In this document: piece after piece, positions 17,296 to 26,366 of the stretch
Numbering within the stretch: position 1 is the first letter of the stretch
How the letters are laid out: the number at the start of each line of letters is the position of its first letter
Source: Tsukamurella paurometabola DSM 20162
Lineage (GTDB): Bacteria; Actinomycetota; Actinomycetes; Mycobacteriales; Mycobacteriaceae
Direction of reading: 5' to 3'
Assembly: GCF_000092225.1 (NCBI RefSeq)
Contig: NC_014158.1
Span: 3,162,001 to 3,226,000, forward strand
DNA length: 64,000 nt
The notes under the pieces: generated by a model
Database searches by the model: none
Seen by the model: the letters and a program-made list of their open reading frames with translations, nothing else
Told to the model about the DNA's origin: nothing
Position numbers and translations under genes: made by a program

Positions 17296-18126
17296 TCAGC
17301 CTTGTCGGTGCTCCGCCGGCACCAGTCGCGTGAGTCGCTCGCGGGTGCGTTCGTCGCGCGGCAGGTAGGTCAGCATCCGCAATGAGGGCCGGTCCCGCAG
17401 GTTGAAGGTACTCACCTGCAGGTGCAGCTCACCTACCCGCGGATTGCGGATCGTCTTCTCCCAATCGGCGGCGTCCAGCACCAGGCCCGCGTGCCACAGC
17501 TGGGCGAACAGCGGGGATGCCGCTCGCAACCGGGCCAGCAGGGGTTCCCACGCGGGATCGGCGTGACTGTCGGCGTAGATCGCACGCGTTCGGGCCACCA
17601 CTGCCTCCAGCTCCTGGCGATCCGCGGCGTAGGCTCCCAGCCACAGCTCGTCGGTGAAGTCGAGCCACAGGCAGTTCCGGTCCTCCGGCGCGAACTCCTC
17701 GACATCGGTGATGAGGAACCGGAAAGCGCGGTTGTACCGGATCATGTCGCCGCGAGCGTTGAGTACCACGGCGGGGTTCGGCAGCAGCGCATCGAGCACC
17801 GGCTGCACCGCGGAGGCCGCGCCGGTGTCGACCGGCGGACCGGGCTGGTGCCCGGCCAATCGCAGTACGTGATCTCGCTCCCCCGCATCCAGCAGCAGGG
17901 CGTCGGCCACGGCGCACAGCACCTCCGGGCTCGGGTTCACATCCCGGCCCTGCTCGACCCACGTGTACCAGGTGGTTCCCACATTGGCCCGCGCCGCGAC
18001 CTCCTCGCGACGAAGCCCGGGGGTTCGGCGTCGCCCACCCATCGGGAGCCCCACCTGCTGCGGCGTCACCTGCTCCCGACGCGTGCGCAGGAAGCGCGCC
18101 AGTTCGGCGTTGTTGCGGGTGGCCAT
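17296..18126 (-). CDS. XRE-type regulator with MmyB-like ligand domain
   Basis: A 276-residue protein. The N-terminal helix-turn-helix region (residues about 8-85) has RRRTPGLRREEVAARANV and TWYTWVEQGRDVNPSPEVL, both diagnostic of the MmyB-type family. The C-terminal part (ALLPNPAVVLNARGDMIRYNRAF to the end) is the MmyB-like domain, reported in some members to bind fatty acids. It is divergent from an MFS pump across 110 bp and probably controls it, as is common for this family. Confidence 0.88.
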   Translation of the reverse strand: MATRNNAELARFLRTRREQVTPQQVGLPMGGRRRTPGLRREEVAARANVGTTWYTWVEQGRDVNPSPEVLCAVADALLLDAGERDHVLRLAGHQPGPPVDTGAASAVQPVLDALLPNPAVVLNARGDMIRYNRAFRFLITDVEEFAPEDRNCLWLDFTDELWLGAYAADRQELEAVVARTRAIYADSHADPAWEPLLARLRAASPLFAQLWHAGLVLDAADWEKTIRNPRVGELHLQVSTFNLRDRPSLRMLTYLPRDERTRERLTRLVPAEHRQG

Positions 18127-18236
18127 GCCCCGAGTATCCCCCGCGTCCGCACCGGAAGGGGCCGCCAGCCCGGTGGTCTCACTACTAGGATCCGTGCGCT
18201 CTGGATACCCGGATACTGCAGGAGCAGGGTCGCGTC

Positions 18237-19658
18237 ATGACCGATTCCCCCACTCCGCGCCTGACGGGCGCCGGCCTGGCCGTTCTGGGCCTGGCGTACT
18301 TCCTCACCACATTCCTGTTCGCCTCGGCGACTATCGCGGTGCCGAGCATCGCGGAGCACCTGTCCGCATCACCGGCCCAGCAGTCGCTCGTGCTGGCCGC
18401 ATTCTCGGCCACGTTCGCGACCGCACTGATCCTGTTCGGACGGCTCGGCGACAACCATGGGAGGCGCAGGGTATTGATGATCGGCCTCGGCGCGGTCGGA
18501 ATCACTTCGGTGGCAGCGGGGTTCGCTCCCAATATCACCTCGTTGATCGTGCTGCGCGGCGGGCAGGGCATCGCCGCCGCCGCGTTCACCCCGCAGGTCC
18601 TCTCGACCATCCAGGCGACCTCGACCGGTGCGGAGCGCCGTCGCGCCGTCGCGGTGATCGCCGCGACCGCCGGAGTGGGATTCTGCGGCGGACAGGTGCT
18701 CGGCGGCGCGCTGCTGGCCTGGGATCCGGGCGGGTTCGGCTGGCGCTCGGTGTGGTGGTGCGCCGCCGCGATCGCCTTCGCCGCCGCGCTGGCCGGGCGC
18801 GCGGTGCCCGACACCCGGGCCGATCGGCGGCTGCCGCTGGACTACCGCGGTGCGGCGCTGCTCACGGTGGCCCTGCTCGCCCTCCTGGTCGGCCTCGCGA
18901 TCGGCAGCACGCTCGGCTGGCCCGCGGTGTCGTGGGCGCTCCTGGGCCTGGCCGTGCTGTCGGGCGGGGCCTTCTGGACCGCGCAGCGCCGGGTGGAGGC
19001 CGCGGGCGGGGCCCCGCTCGTCCCGCCGTCGGTGTTCGCGCACCGCCCGATCCGCGTGGGCCTGCTCATGGCGCTGCTGTTCTTCTCCGGTTACGGCGCC
19101 CTGGTCTACGAGTACGCCCTGGTGACCGAGCACGCACTCGGGATGAGCCCAGCCCTATCGGGTCTGACGCTGCTGCCCTACGGGGTGGCCTTCGTGGCGG
19201 TCTCGTTGCGGCAGCCCGCGATCCACCGTCGCCTGGGTACCCGCACCATGCCGGTCGGTGCTGCCGTGAACGCCGCGGGGCTGCTCGCGCTCGCGGCCGG
19301 TGGGTGCGCGCCGCACGGGTGGGCGTGGGCGGTGCAGCCCGCGTTGGTCGTGGTGGGCGCCGCGCAGGCGATGCAGTTCGGTCCCCTCGTCTCCACGATC
19401 ATGGGTGCGGTGCCCGACCGGATCGCGGGCCTCACCGGCGGGCTGGTGAACACGGGGCAGCAAGCCGCGCTCGCCCTCGGCGTGGCGACCCTGGGCACCG
19501 GCTACACCGCGCTCGCGACCGAGATGCCTGCGCAGCGCGCCTTCGCCGTGATCCTGCTCGTGCACGCGGCACTCGCGGCCGCCTTCGCGCTGTGTGCGTG
19601 CAGCCTGCACCGCGACCGTCCGGCGATCACCGGCGAACTCGTGCCGGCGCGCGAGTGA
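18237..19658 (+). CDS. MFS drug-efflux-type transporter (DHA2-like)
   Basis: A 473-residue polytopic protein with roughly fourteen hydrophobic segments. Family motifs include LGDNHGRRRVLMIG (motif A) and the helix-5 pattern GVGFCGGQVLGGALL. These point to the DHA2 drug:proton antiporter group, but the substrate is unknown. An AGGAGCAGGG stretch upstream of the ATG serves as ribosome site. It is divergent from the MmyB-like regulator. It ends 1 bp from the convergent MarR gene. Confidence 0.82.
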   Translation: MTDSPTPRLTGAGLAVLGLAYFLTTFLFASATIAVPSIAEHLSASPAQQSLVLAAFSATFATALILFGRLGDNHGRRRVLMIGLGAVGITSVAAGFAPNITSLIVLRGGQGIAAAAFTPQVLSTIQATSTGAERRRAVAVIAATAGVGFCGGQVLGGALLAWDPGGFGWRSVWWCAAAIAFAAALAGRAVPDTRADRRLPLDYRGAALLTVALLALLVGLAIGSTLGWPAVSWALLGLAVLSGGAFWTAQRRVEAAGGAPLVPPSVFAHRPIRVGLLMALLFFSGYGALVYEYALVTEHALGMSPALSGLTLLPYGVAFVAVSLRQPAIHRRLGTRTMPVGAAVNAAGLLALAAGGCAPHGWAWAVQPALVVVGAAQAMQFGPLVSTIMGAVPDRIAGLTGGLVNTGQQAALALGVATLGTGYTALATEMPAQRAFAVILLVHAALAAAFALCACSLHRDRPAITGELVPARE

Positions 19659-19659
19659 A

Positions 19660-20160
19660 TCAGAAGTCGCCGTGGAATCGCCGCAGACTGCGGATCGCGC
19701 TGACCAGATCCGCGGATTCGTCGTCGGGCATGCCGAGGTCTGCGAACACGTCGTTGAGCACCAGCGTGGCCTCTTCGACCACCTCCCGGCCCTCGTCAGT
19801 GATCGCGACCAGGGTGGTGCGGCCGTCGGTGGGGTGCGGCCGCCGCTCGACCAGCCCGGCCTCACCGAGTCGGTCGATGGCGTGCGTCACCGACGAGACG
19901 TGCACCTGGAGCCGGGTACTGGCCTTGGAGATCGGGAGCGCGCCCTGCCGGGTGAAGGCCAGCAGACGCAGCAACTCGAACCGGGAGAACGACAGCTGGA
20001 AAGGTTTGAGGGCCGCCTCGATCCGGGCGAGCAGGATCTGATGCGCCCGCATCACCGACGTCACCGCTTCCATGCCGACGGCGGTCGCGCCGCCCCAACC
20101 GGCGTCCTCCCAGTTGCGGCGGGCGAGCGCGATCGGGTCCCTGTCGTCCGGTGTCTCCAA
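19660..20160 (-). CDS. MarR-family regulator, last gene of the valine-catabolism operon
   Basis: A 166-residue winged-helix protein. The DNA-binding part reads LSFSRFELLRLLAF, STRLQVHVSSVTHAID and VERRPHPTDGRTTLV, the last being the typical wing. No ATG fits; the TTG at 20160 (LETPDDRDP) lies 8 bp past the mmsB stop behind AGGTAGGGG and gives a normal family length. The frame stays open into mmsB, so a longer form is formally possible. Co-transcription with mmsB, acyl-CoA dehydrogenase and mmsA suggests it regulates them, probably through the 18-bp palindrome at 23825-23842. Confidence 0.83.
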   Translation of the reverse strand: METPDDRDPIALARRNWEDAGWGGATAVGMEAVTSVMRAHQILLARIEAALKPFQLSFSRFELLRLLAFTRQGALPISKASTRLQVHVSSVTHAIDRLGEAGLVERRPHPTDGRTTLVAITDEGREVVEEATLVLNDVFADLGMPDDESADLVSAIRSLRRFHGDF

Positions 20161-20168
20161 GGAGTCCC

Positions 20169-21038
20169 CTACCTCAACGTCGAAATGATCGCGCTGAAGT
20201 CTAAGCCCCCGTTGTTCTCGGCGAACGCCGAGTACAGCTGCGCGGCGTGGGTGCCGAGCGGTGCCGATGCCCCGGTGGAAGCCACCGCGTCCATCGCCAG
20301 CCCGAGATCCTTGTTCATCAGCGCGGTCGCGAACCCGGGCTTGAACTCGTTGCCCGACGGTGCGCCCGCCACCGGCCCCGGCACGGGACAGTTGGTGTGC
20401 AGCGACCAGCAGTTGCCGGTGGCACCGGTGACCACGTCGTACAGCGCCTGATCCGCGAGGCCCAGCTTCTCGGCCAGGACGAAGGCCTCGCCCACGACGA
20501 TCTGCTGCACGGCGAGGATCATGTTGTTGCACACCTTGGCGGCCTGGCCGTTGCCGGAGCCGCCACAGTGGATCACCTTGCCCGCCATGGGGTCGAGCAC
20601 CGGCTGCGCCTCGGCGAACGCGACCTCGTCGCCGCCGACCATGAAGGCGAGGGTGCCCGCGTCGGCCCCTTTGACGCCGCCGGAGACCGGGGCGTCCACC
20701 TGCTTCATCCCCGCGGCCTCGGCCAGGGCATGCACCGCGCGGGCGTCGTCCACCGAAATGGTGGAGCTGTCGATGAACAGCGTGCCGGCGGCCGCATGCG
20801 GGAGCACCGCCTCGTACACGGACTTCACGATGGCCCCGTTGGGCAACATGGTGACCACCGCTTCGGCACCGACCACGGCCTCCTCGGCGGTATCGATCAC
20901 CGTGACGCCGGCCGCGCGGGCGGCGTCCTGCGCCTCGGGCACAAGATCGAAGCCGCGCACGGTGTGCCCGGCGGCCACCAGGTTCTTCGCCATCGGCCCG
21001 CCCATGTGGCCGAGACCGAGGAATGCAATCGTGCTCAT
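20169..21038 (-). CDS. mmsB: 3-hydroxyisobutyrate dehydrogenase
   Basis: A 289-residue NAD-dependent dehydrogenase that oxidises 3-hydroxyisobutyrate to methylmalonate semialdehyde in valine breakdown. The N-terminal dinucleotide motif is FLGLGHMGGPMAKNL. The substrate-binding signature DAPVSGGVKGADAGTL lies near residue 120, and the catalytic lysine lies in GQAAKVCNNM near residue 170. It sits between the MarR gene (8 bp downstream) and the acyl-CoA dehydrogenase (13 bp upstream). Confidence 0.93.
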   Translation of the reverse strand: MSTIAFLGLGHMGGPMAKNLVAAGHTVRGFDLVPEAQDAARAAGVTVIDTAEEAVVGAEAVVTMLPNGAIVKSVYEAVLPHAAAGTLFIDSSTISVDDARAVHALAEAAGMKQVDAPVSGGVKGADAGTLAFMVGGDEVAFAEAQPVLDPMAGKVIHCGGSGNGQAAKVCNNMILAVQQIVVGEAFVLAEKLGLADQALYDVVTGATGNCWSLHTNCPVPGPVAGAPSGNEFKPGFATALMNKDLGLAMDAVASTGASAPLGTHAAQLYSAFAENNGGLDFSAIISTLR

Positions 21039-21051
21039 GACGGTGTTCCTC

Positions 21052-22215
21052 CTACTTGCCCTGAATGCGGGCGGCCTCGGCGCGGCCGATCACCATCCGC
21101 ATGATCTCGTTGGTGCCCTCCAGGATCCGGTTCACCCGCAGATCGCGGACGATCTTCTCGACCCCGGTCTCGTGCAGGTAGCCGTACCCGCCGTGCAGTT
21201 GCAGCGCCTGATCGGCCACCTGGAAACAGGTCTCGGTGACGAACTTCTTGGCCATCGCGCAGAGCTCGACCTTGTCGGGGTCGTTCTCGTCGAGGGCCGT
21301 GGCCGCGCGCCACAGGATCAGCCGCGCGGCCTCCAGTGAGGTGGCCATATCAGCCAGCGTGAAACGAATCGTCGGCTCGTCGATCAGCTTGCGGCCGAAT
21401 GTCTCCCGCTCGGTCATGTACTGCAGCGCCAGATCGTACGCGGCCTGCGCGCCACCCATCGAGCAGGCGGCGATGTTGAGGCGTCCGCCGTTGAGCCCGT
21501 TCATGGCGATGCCGAAACCCTTGCCTGCGCCCTCGGGCCCGCCGAGCATGCGGCTGGCGGGAATGCGCACGTTCTCGAAGATCACCTGCGTGGTGGGCTG
21601 GCTGTGCCAGCCCATCTTCACCTCGGCGGGTCCGAACGAGAGGCCAGGGGTTCCCTTGTCCACCAGGAAGGTCGAGATGCCCCGGGCGCCCTCGCCCTCG
21701 CTCCGGGCCATGACCACGTACAGGTCGGAGGCTCCACCACCCGAGATGAACTGCTTGGTGCCATTGAGCACGAAGTCGTCGCCGTCGCGCTCGGCTTTGG
21801 TGGTCAGCGAGGCCGCATCCGATCCGGCGCCCGGCTCGGTGAGGCAGTAGCTGGCCATGATGTCCATCGGCGCGAGCTTCGGGATCCACTCCTGCCGCTG
21901 CTCCTGCGAACCGTAGGTGTCCACCATCCAGGTGCACATGTTGTGGATCGAGAGGAAGGCGGCGGTCACGGGGTCGCCCTTGGCCAGCTCCTCGAAGATG
22001 CGCACACCGTCGAGGCGACGTAGCCCGGAACCGCCCACGTCCTCGCGGGTGTAGATGGCGGCCATCCCCAGGCTGCCCGCCTCCTTCATCTCCTCGACGG
22101 GGAAGTGCTTGGTGGCATCCCATTCGAGTGCGTACGGCGCGAGGCGTTTGCGCGCGAAATCACGCGCCATGTCGACGACGGCGCGGTCGTCGCCGGTCAA
22201 TACGGGATAAGGCAT
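21052..22215 (-). CDS. Acyl-CoA dehydrogenase, probable isobutyryl-CoA dehydrogenase
   Basis: A 387-residue flavoprotein. Signatures include YCLTEPGAGSDAASL and the C-terminal ILEGTNEIMRMVIGR with the catalytic-base glutamate of short-chain acyl-CoA dehydrogenases. It lies between mmsB and mmsA, so isobutyryl-CoA, the valine-derived intermediate, is the most likely substrate. 2-Methylbutyryl-CoA from isoleucine is the main alternative. Length and domain order (N-terminal helices, beta domain, C-terminal helices) are normal. Confidence 0.9.
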   Translation of the reverse strand: MPYPVLTGDDRAVVDMARDFARKRLAPYALEWDATKHFPVEEMKEAGSLGMAAIYTREDVGGSGLRRLDGVRIFEELAKGDPVTAAFLSIHNMCTWMVDTYGSQEQRQEWIPKLAPMDIMASYCLTEPGAGSDAASLTTKAERDGDDFVLNGTKQFISGGGASDLYVVMARSEGEGARGISTFLVDKGTPGLSFGPAEVKMGWHSQPTTQVIFENVRIPASRMLGGPEGAGKGFGIAMNGLNGGRLNIAACSMGGAQAAYDLALQYMTERETFGRKLIDEPTIRFTLADMATSLEAARLILWRAATALDENDPDKVELCAMAKKFVTETCFQVADQALQLHGGYGYLHETGVEKIVRDLRVNRILEGTNEIMRMVIGRAEAARIQGK

Positions 22216-22233
22216 CGGTCTGCGATCTCCCCG

Positions 22234-23754
22234 TCAGCGCATCGTCGGGATGGAGAACTCGGCACCGTCCTTGATGCCGGACGGCCAGCGCGAGGTGACC
22301 GTCTTGGTCTTGGTGTAGAACAGGATCGAGTGCGGGCCGTGCTGGTTCAGATCGCCGAAGCCGGAACGCTTCCAGCCGCCGAAGGTGTGGTACGCCACGG
22401 GAACCGGGATCGGGACGTTGACGCCCACCATGCCGACCTCGACGCGGGCCACGAAGTCGCGGGCCGCGTCGCCGTCGCGGGTGAAGATGGCCACGCCGTT
22501 GCCGTACTCGTGCTCGGTGGGCAGTGCGATGGCCTCCTCGTAGTCCTTGGCGCGCACGATGCACAGGACCGGGCCGAAGATCTCGTCGGTGTAGATCGAC
22601 ATGTCCTTGGTGACGTGGTCGAACAGCGTGGGACCGAGGTAGTTGCCGCCGGAGAGGTCGGCGTCACCGAAGGTCAGCTCGTCGCTCGCGCGCTCGCGAC
22701 CGTCGACCACGAGGTCGGCGCCGGCATCCACACCCTGCTGGATGTAGCTGCGGGTGCGCTCGACGGCCGCGGGGGTGATCAGTGGTCCGTAGTCGGCCTT
22801 CGGGTCGTGACTGTGGCCGACACGCAACTGCTGCACGCGCTCGACGAGCCGCTCGCGGAGCCGGTTGGCGGTCTCCTCGCCGACGGGCACCGCCACGGAG
22901 ATCGCCATGCAGCGCTCGCCGGCGGAGCCGTAGCCTGCACCGATCAGAGCGTCCACGGCCTGATCGAGATCGGCGTCGGGGAGGACGATCATGTGGTTCT
23001 TGGCACCACCGAAGGCCTGACTGCGCTTGCCGTTCTTCGCGGCGGTCTCGTAGATGTACTGCGCGATATCGGAGCTGCCGACGAAGCCGACGGCCTTGAT
23101 GTCGGGGTTGTTCAGCAGCGCGTCCACCGACTCCTTATCGCCGTGGACGACTTGGAAGACGCCCTCGGGAAGACCGGCCTCGATGAAGAGCTCGGCGAGG
23201 CGGACGGGGACCGAGGGATCGCGCTCGGAGGGCTTGAGCACGAAGGCGTTACCGCACGCCAGGGCGGGGCCGGCCTTCCACAACGGAATCATGGCGGGAA
23301 AGTTGAACGGGGTGATCCCGGCGACCACGCCGAGCGGCTGGCGCATCGAGTACACGTCGATGCCGGTGCCCGCGCCCTCGGTGTACTCACCCTTGAGCAG
23401 GTGCGGGATGCCGATGGAGAACTCGATGACCTCGATGCCACGCTGGATGTCTCCCGCGGCGTCGGCGAGGGTCTTGCCGTGCTCGCTGGACAGCAGCGAG
23501 GCGAGCTCGTCCATGTTCTGGTGCACGAGTTCGATGAACTTCATGAAGACGCGGGCGCGGCGCTGAGGGTTGTAGGCGGCCCACACCTTCTGCGCCTCCT
23601 TCGCGCGGGCGACCACATCGTCGACCTCGGCGGTGGTGGCCAGGGGGACCGTCGCCTGGACCGCACCGGTGCTGGGGTCGAAGACCTCGGCCGTACGGCC
23701 GGTGCCCTCCACGCGCCGGCCGTCGATGAAGTGCGGGATCGCCCGTGTCGCCAT
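22234..23754 (-). CDS. mmsA: Methylmalonate-semialdehyde dehydrogenase (CoA-acylating)
   Basis: A 506-residue aldehyde dehydrogenase that converts methylmalonate semialdehyde to propionyl-CoA, the last step of distal valine catabolism. It starts MATRAIPHFIDGRRVEG behind an AAGGA ribosome site; the open frame runs farther upstream but that part is antisense to the acyl-CoA synthetase. The catalytic cysteine is in GSAGERCMAISVAV, and NFPAMIPLW, the MmsA version of the family's NFP region, precedes the nucleotide-binding fold. First gene of the operon, facing the 18-bp palindrome. Confidence 0.93.
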   Translation of the reverse strand: MATRAIPHFIDGRRVEGTGRTAEVFDPSTGAVQATVPLATTAEVDDVVARAKEAQKVWAAYNPQRRARVFMKFIELVHQNMDELASLLSSEHGKTLADAAGDIQRGIEVIEFSIGIPHLLKGEYTEGAGTGIDVYSMRQPLGVVAGITPFNFPAMIPLWKAGPALACGNAFVLKPSERDPSVPVRLAELFIEAGLPEGVFQVVHGDKESVDALLNNPDIKAVGFVGSSDIAQYIYETAAKNGKRSQAFGGAKNHMIVLPDADLDQAVDALIGAGYGSAGERCMAISVAVPVGEETANRLRERLVERVQQLRVGHSHDPKADYGPLITPAAVERTRSYIQQGVDAGADLVVDGRERASDELTFGDADLSGGNYLGPTLFDHVTKDMSIYTDEIFGPVLCIVRAKDYEEAIALPTEHEYGNGVAIFTRDGDAARDFVARVEVGMVGVNVPIPVPVAYHTFGGWKRSGFGDLNQHGPHSILFYTKTKTVTSRWPSGIKDGAEFSIPTMR

Positions 23755-23824
23755 GCTCAGTCCTTCTCTCGATCTGTGGGAAGTCCATCGCGAACCCTTG
23801 CGCGATGTGTTGCCCATCACTATA

Positions 23825-23842
23825 TACTTGGATATCCAAGTA
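23825..23842. promoter_or_regulatory. MarR-type operator, perfect 18-bp palindrome
   Basis: TACTTGGATATCCAAGTA is perfectly palindromic and lies between the divergent starts of mmsA (23754) and the acyl-CoA synthetase (23863), 20 bp from the latter. Half-site spacing fits a MarR dimer. The obvious candidate is the MarR protein encoded at the end of the mmsA operon. Confidence 0.75.
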
Positions 23843-23862
23843 ATCAACCGGAAGGCGTGAAA

Positions 23863-25542
23863 GTGACCAGTGCACAGGGGTATCGGGACTTCCTGGCCGC
23901 GCGCGACCTGCTCGTGGAGCTCGCGGAGGACTACGACGCGGCCCGTGAGCAGTTCGCCTGGCCGCAGCTCGACGAGTGGAATTTCGCCCTGGACTGGTTC
24001 GACCGGGTGGCCGAGAACAACGACGCACCGGCACTGTGGATCGTCGAGGAGGACGGATCCGAGTCGAAGTTCAGCTACGCCCAGATGAGCACCCGCAGCA
24101 ATCGGGTGGCCAATTGGCTCCGGGAGCGTGGCGTGAACCCGGGCGATCGCATTCTCCTGATGCTGAGCAACCAGGTGGAACTGTGGGACGTCATGCTCGC
24201 AGCCATCAAACTGGGTGCGGTGGTCATCCCCGCCACCACGCTGCTCGCGGAGGCCGATATCGCCGACCGCATCGCTCGGGGCGGCGCCAAGCACGTGATC
24301 GTGCGCAGCGAGCTGGCCGACCGCGTGCCCGCCGATGCCGATGTGAGCCGCATCGTCATCGGCTCGCCGGTTCCCGGTTGGGAGACCTTCGCGTCCGCGT
24401 ACACCGCCTCCGAGAAGTTCACCCCCACGCACACCACGCACGCCGACGACAGCCTCCTGCTCTACTTCACCTCGGGCACCACCAGCGCGCCCAAGCTGGT
24501 CGAGCACACCCATGCGTCGTACCCCGTCGGGCACCTGTCCACGATGTACTGGATCGGCCTGCGCCCCGGCGACGTGCACCTCAACGTGAGCTCCCCCGGC
24601 TGGGCCAAACACGCATGGAGCAATGTCTTCACCCCCTGGATCGCCCAGGCGTGTGTGTTCATCTACAACTACAACCGGTTCGACGCGGCAGCCCTCATGA
24701 GCCAGATGCAGCGCGCCGGTGTGACCAGCTTCTGCGCACCGCCCACGGTGTGGCGCATGCTGATCCAGGCCGATCTCGGCGCGCTGACGTCACCACCCCG
24801 GGTGGTTGTGGGCGCCGGCGAACCGCTCAATCCCGAGGTGATCTCGCGGGTCCGCGATGCCTGGGGCGTCACCATCCGTGACGGCTTCGGCCAGACCGAG
24901 ACCACCGTCCAGGTGGCGAACACGCCCGGCCAGCAGCTCAAGGACGGTTCCATGGGCCGCCCGTGCCCCGGCTACGACGTGGTTCTCGTCGATCCCGCGA
25001 CCGGCGAACAGGGTGTCGACGAGGGCGAGATCTGTCTGCGGCTCGATCCGCGGCCCCTCGGCCTGATGGTGGGATACCACGGCGACCCGGAGAAGACCGC
25101 GAAGGTGATGGAGGGCGGGGTTTATCACACCGGCGATGTGGCCTCACGCGATGCGGAGGGCTACCTGACCTACGTGGGCCGCACCGACGACGTGTTCAAA
25201 TCGAGCGACTACAAGATCAGTCCTTTCGAGCTGGAATCGGTTCTGCTGGAACATGAGGCGGTCGCCGAAGCGGCGATCGTCCCGGCACCCGACGAGCTGC
25301 GGCTCGCGGTCCCGAAGGCGTACATCGTGCTCGCCGAGGGGTACGCACCCACCGATGAGACCGCGCGGTCGATCTTCGACTACAGCCGCGGACACCTGGC
25401 CCCCTACAAGCGCGTGCGCCGGATCGCCTTCGCCGACCTGCCGAAGACGATCAGTGGCAAGATCCGCCGGGTGGAGTTGCGCAAGGCCGAGGAGCAGGGC
25501 CTCACCTCGCAGGAGTTCCGCGAGGACGACGTCAAGGCGTGA
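23863..25542 (+). CDS. Acyl-CoA synthetase (AMP-forming, medium-chain/ACSM-like)
   Basis: A 559-residue adenylate-forming enzyme. Motifs are YFTSGTTSAPKLVEHTH (P-loop), DGFGQTETT (A5), YHTGDVASRDAEGYLTYVGR (A7-A8) and the C-terminal catalytic lysine in LPKTISGKIRR (A10). The GTG at 23863 has GGAAGG seven bases upstream. The frame is open far upstream, but that part is antisense to mmsA. It shares the palindromic control region with the valine operon, so it probably activates isobutyrate or another short or branched acid that enters the same pathway. Confidence 0.9.
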   Translation: MTSAQGYRDFLAARDLLVELAEDYDAAREQFAWPQLDEWNFALDWFDRVAENNDAPALWIVEEDGSESKFSYAQMSTRSNRVANWLRERGVNPGDRILLMLSNQVELWDVMLAAIKLGAVVIPATTLLAEADIADRIARGGAKHVIVRSELADRVPADADVSRIVIGSPVPGWETFASAYTASEKFTPTHTTHADDSLLLYFTSGTTSAPKLVEHTHASYPVGHLSTMYWIGLRPGDVHLNVSSPGWAKHAWSNVFTPWIAQACVFIYNYNRFDAAALMSQMQRAGVTSFCAPPTVWRMLIQADLGALTSPPRVVVGAGEPLNPEVISRVRDAWGVTIRDGFGQTETTVQVANTPGQQLKDGSMGRPCPGYDVVLVDPATGEQGVDEGEICLRLDPRPLGLMVGYHGDPEKTAKVMEGGVYHTGDVASRDAEGYLTYVGRTDDVFKSSDYKISPFELESVLLEHEAVAEAAIVPAPDELRLAVPKAYIVLAEGYAPTDETARSIFDYSRGHLAPYKRVRRIAFADLPKTISGKIRRVELRKAEEQGLTSQEFREDDVKA

Positions 25543-25601
25543 CCTCGTCGCGCGACCGATAGTGATTGCCGTGTTTCGCATCATGAACTAACCTGCAGCA
25601 C

Positions 25602-26366
25602 ATGACGACTCCCGCGCCACCCGCCCTGCTCCTGCAGGACCTCTACCTCGCCTTCGGGAACAAGGAGGCGGTGTCGGGCGTGTCACTGTGGGTGCCGCAG
25701 GGATCGATGTTCGGCCTGGTGGGACCGAACGGCGCGGGCAAGACCACGTCGCTGTCGATGGCCGTGGGCCTACTGCGGCCGGGCCGTGGGCGGAGTCTGG
25801 TGTTCGGCGTGGACGTGTGGGGCGATCCGCTCACCGCGAAGCCGCTCATCGGCGTGCTCCCCGACGGGCTCGCGTTGCCCGATCAGTTCACCGGGCCCGA
25901 ACTCCTCACCTACCTCGGCCGCCTGCGCGGGATGCCAGAATCCGTGATCGCGCAGCGCCGCGACGAACTGCTCTCCGTACTCGGTCTCGCCGATGCCGGC
26001 GGCACCGTGATCGCGGACTACTCGGCGGGCATGACGAAGAAGATCGGGTTGGCCGCCGCCCTGCTGCACGGCCCCCGGCTGCTGGTGCTCGACGAGCCCT
26101 TCGAGGCCGTCGATCCCGTCTCCAGCACGTCGATCCGCGCCATTCTCGTGGACTTCGTGCACAGCGGCGGCACGGTGATCCTCTCCAGCCACGTCATGGC
26201 CACCGTCTCCGAGCTGTGCACACACGTGGGCGTGATCAACGCGGGCCGGGTGGTGGCCGCGGGCACGGTCGATCAGGTGCGCGCCGGCGGCACTCTCGAC
26301 GAGGCTTTCGTGCGACTCGTCGGTGGCGCCGCGCACACCGGCGGACTGTCCTGGATGCAGTCGTGA
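25602..26366 (+). CDS. ABC transporter ATP-binding protein (exporter type)
   Basis: A 254-residue ATPase. Walker A is GPNGAGKTT near residue 45. The signature is replaced by YSAGMTKKIGLA, the degenerate form common in actinobacterial exporters. Walker B is LLVLDEPFEAVD and the switch histidine is in LSSHVM. The following permease starts inside its stop codon (GTGA overlap), so the two subunits are translationally coupled. The substrate is not identifiable. Confidence 0.87.
   Translation: MTTPAPPALLLQDLYLAFGNKEAVSGVSLWVPQGSMFGLVGPNGAGKTTSLSMAVGLLRPGRGRSLVFGVDVWGDPLTAKPLIGVLPDGLALPDQFTGPELLTYLGRLRGMPESVIAQRRDELLSVLGLADAGGTVIADYSAGMTKKIGLAAALLHGPRLLVLDEPFEAVDPVSSTSIRAILVDFVHSGGTVILSSHVMATVSELCTHVGVINAGRVVAAGTVDQVRAGGTLDEAFVRLVGGAAHTGGLSWMQS

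Noticed and set aside
22105-23862. A 586-codon N-terminal extension of the acyl-CoA synthetase.
   Set aside because: It is the complement of mmsA and the acyl-CoA dehydrogenase end. The synthetase has its own ribosome site and start at 23863, downstream of the operator.
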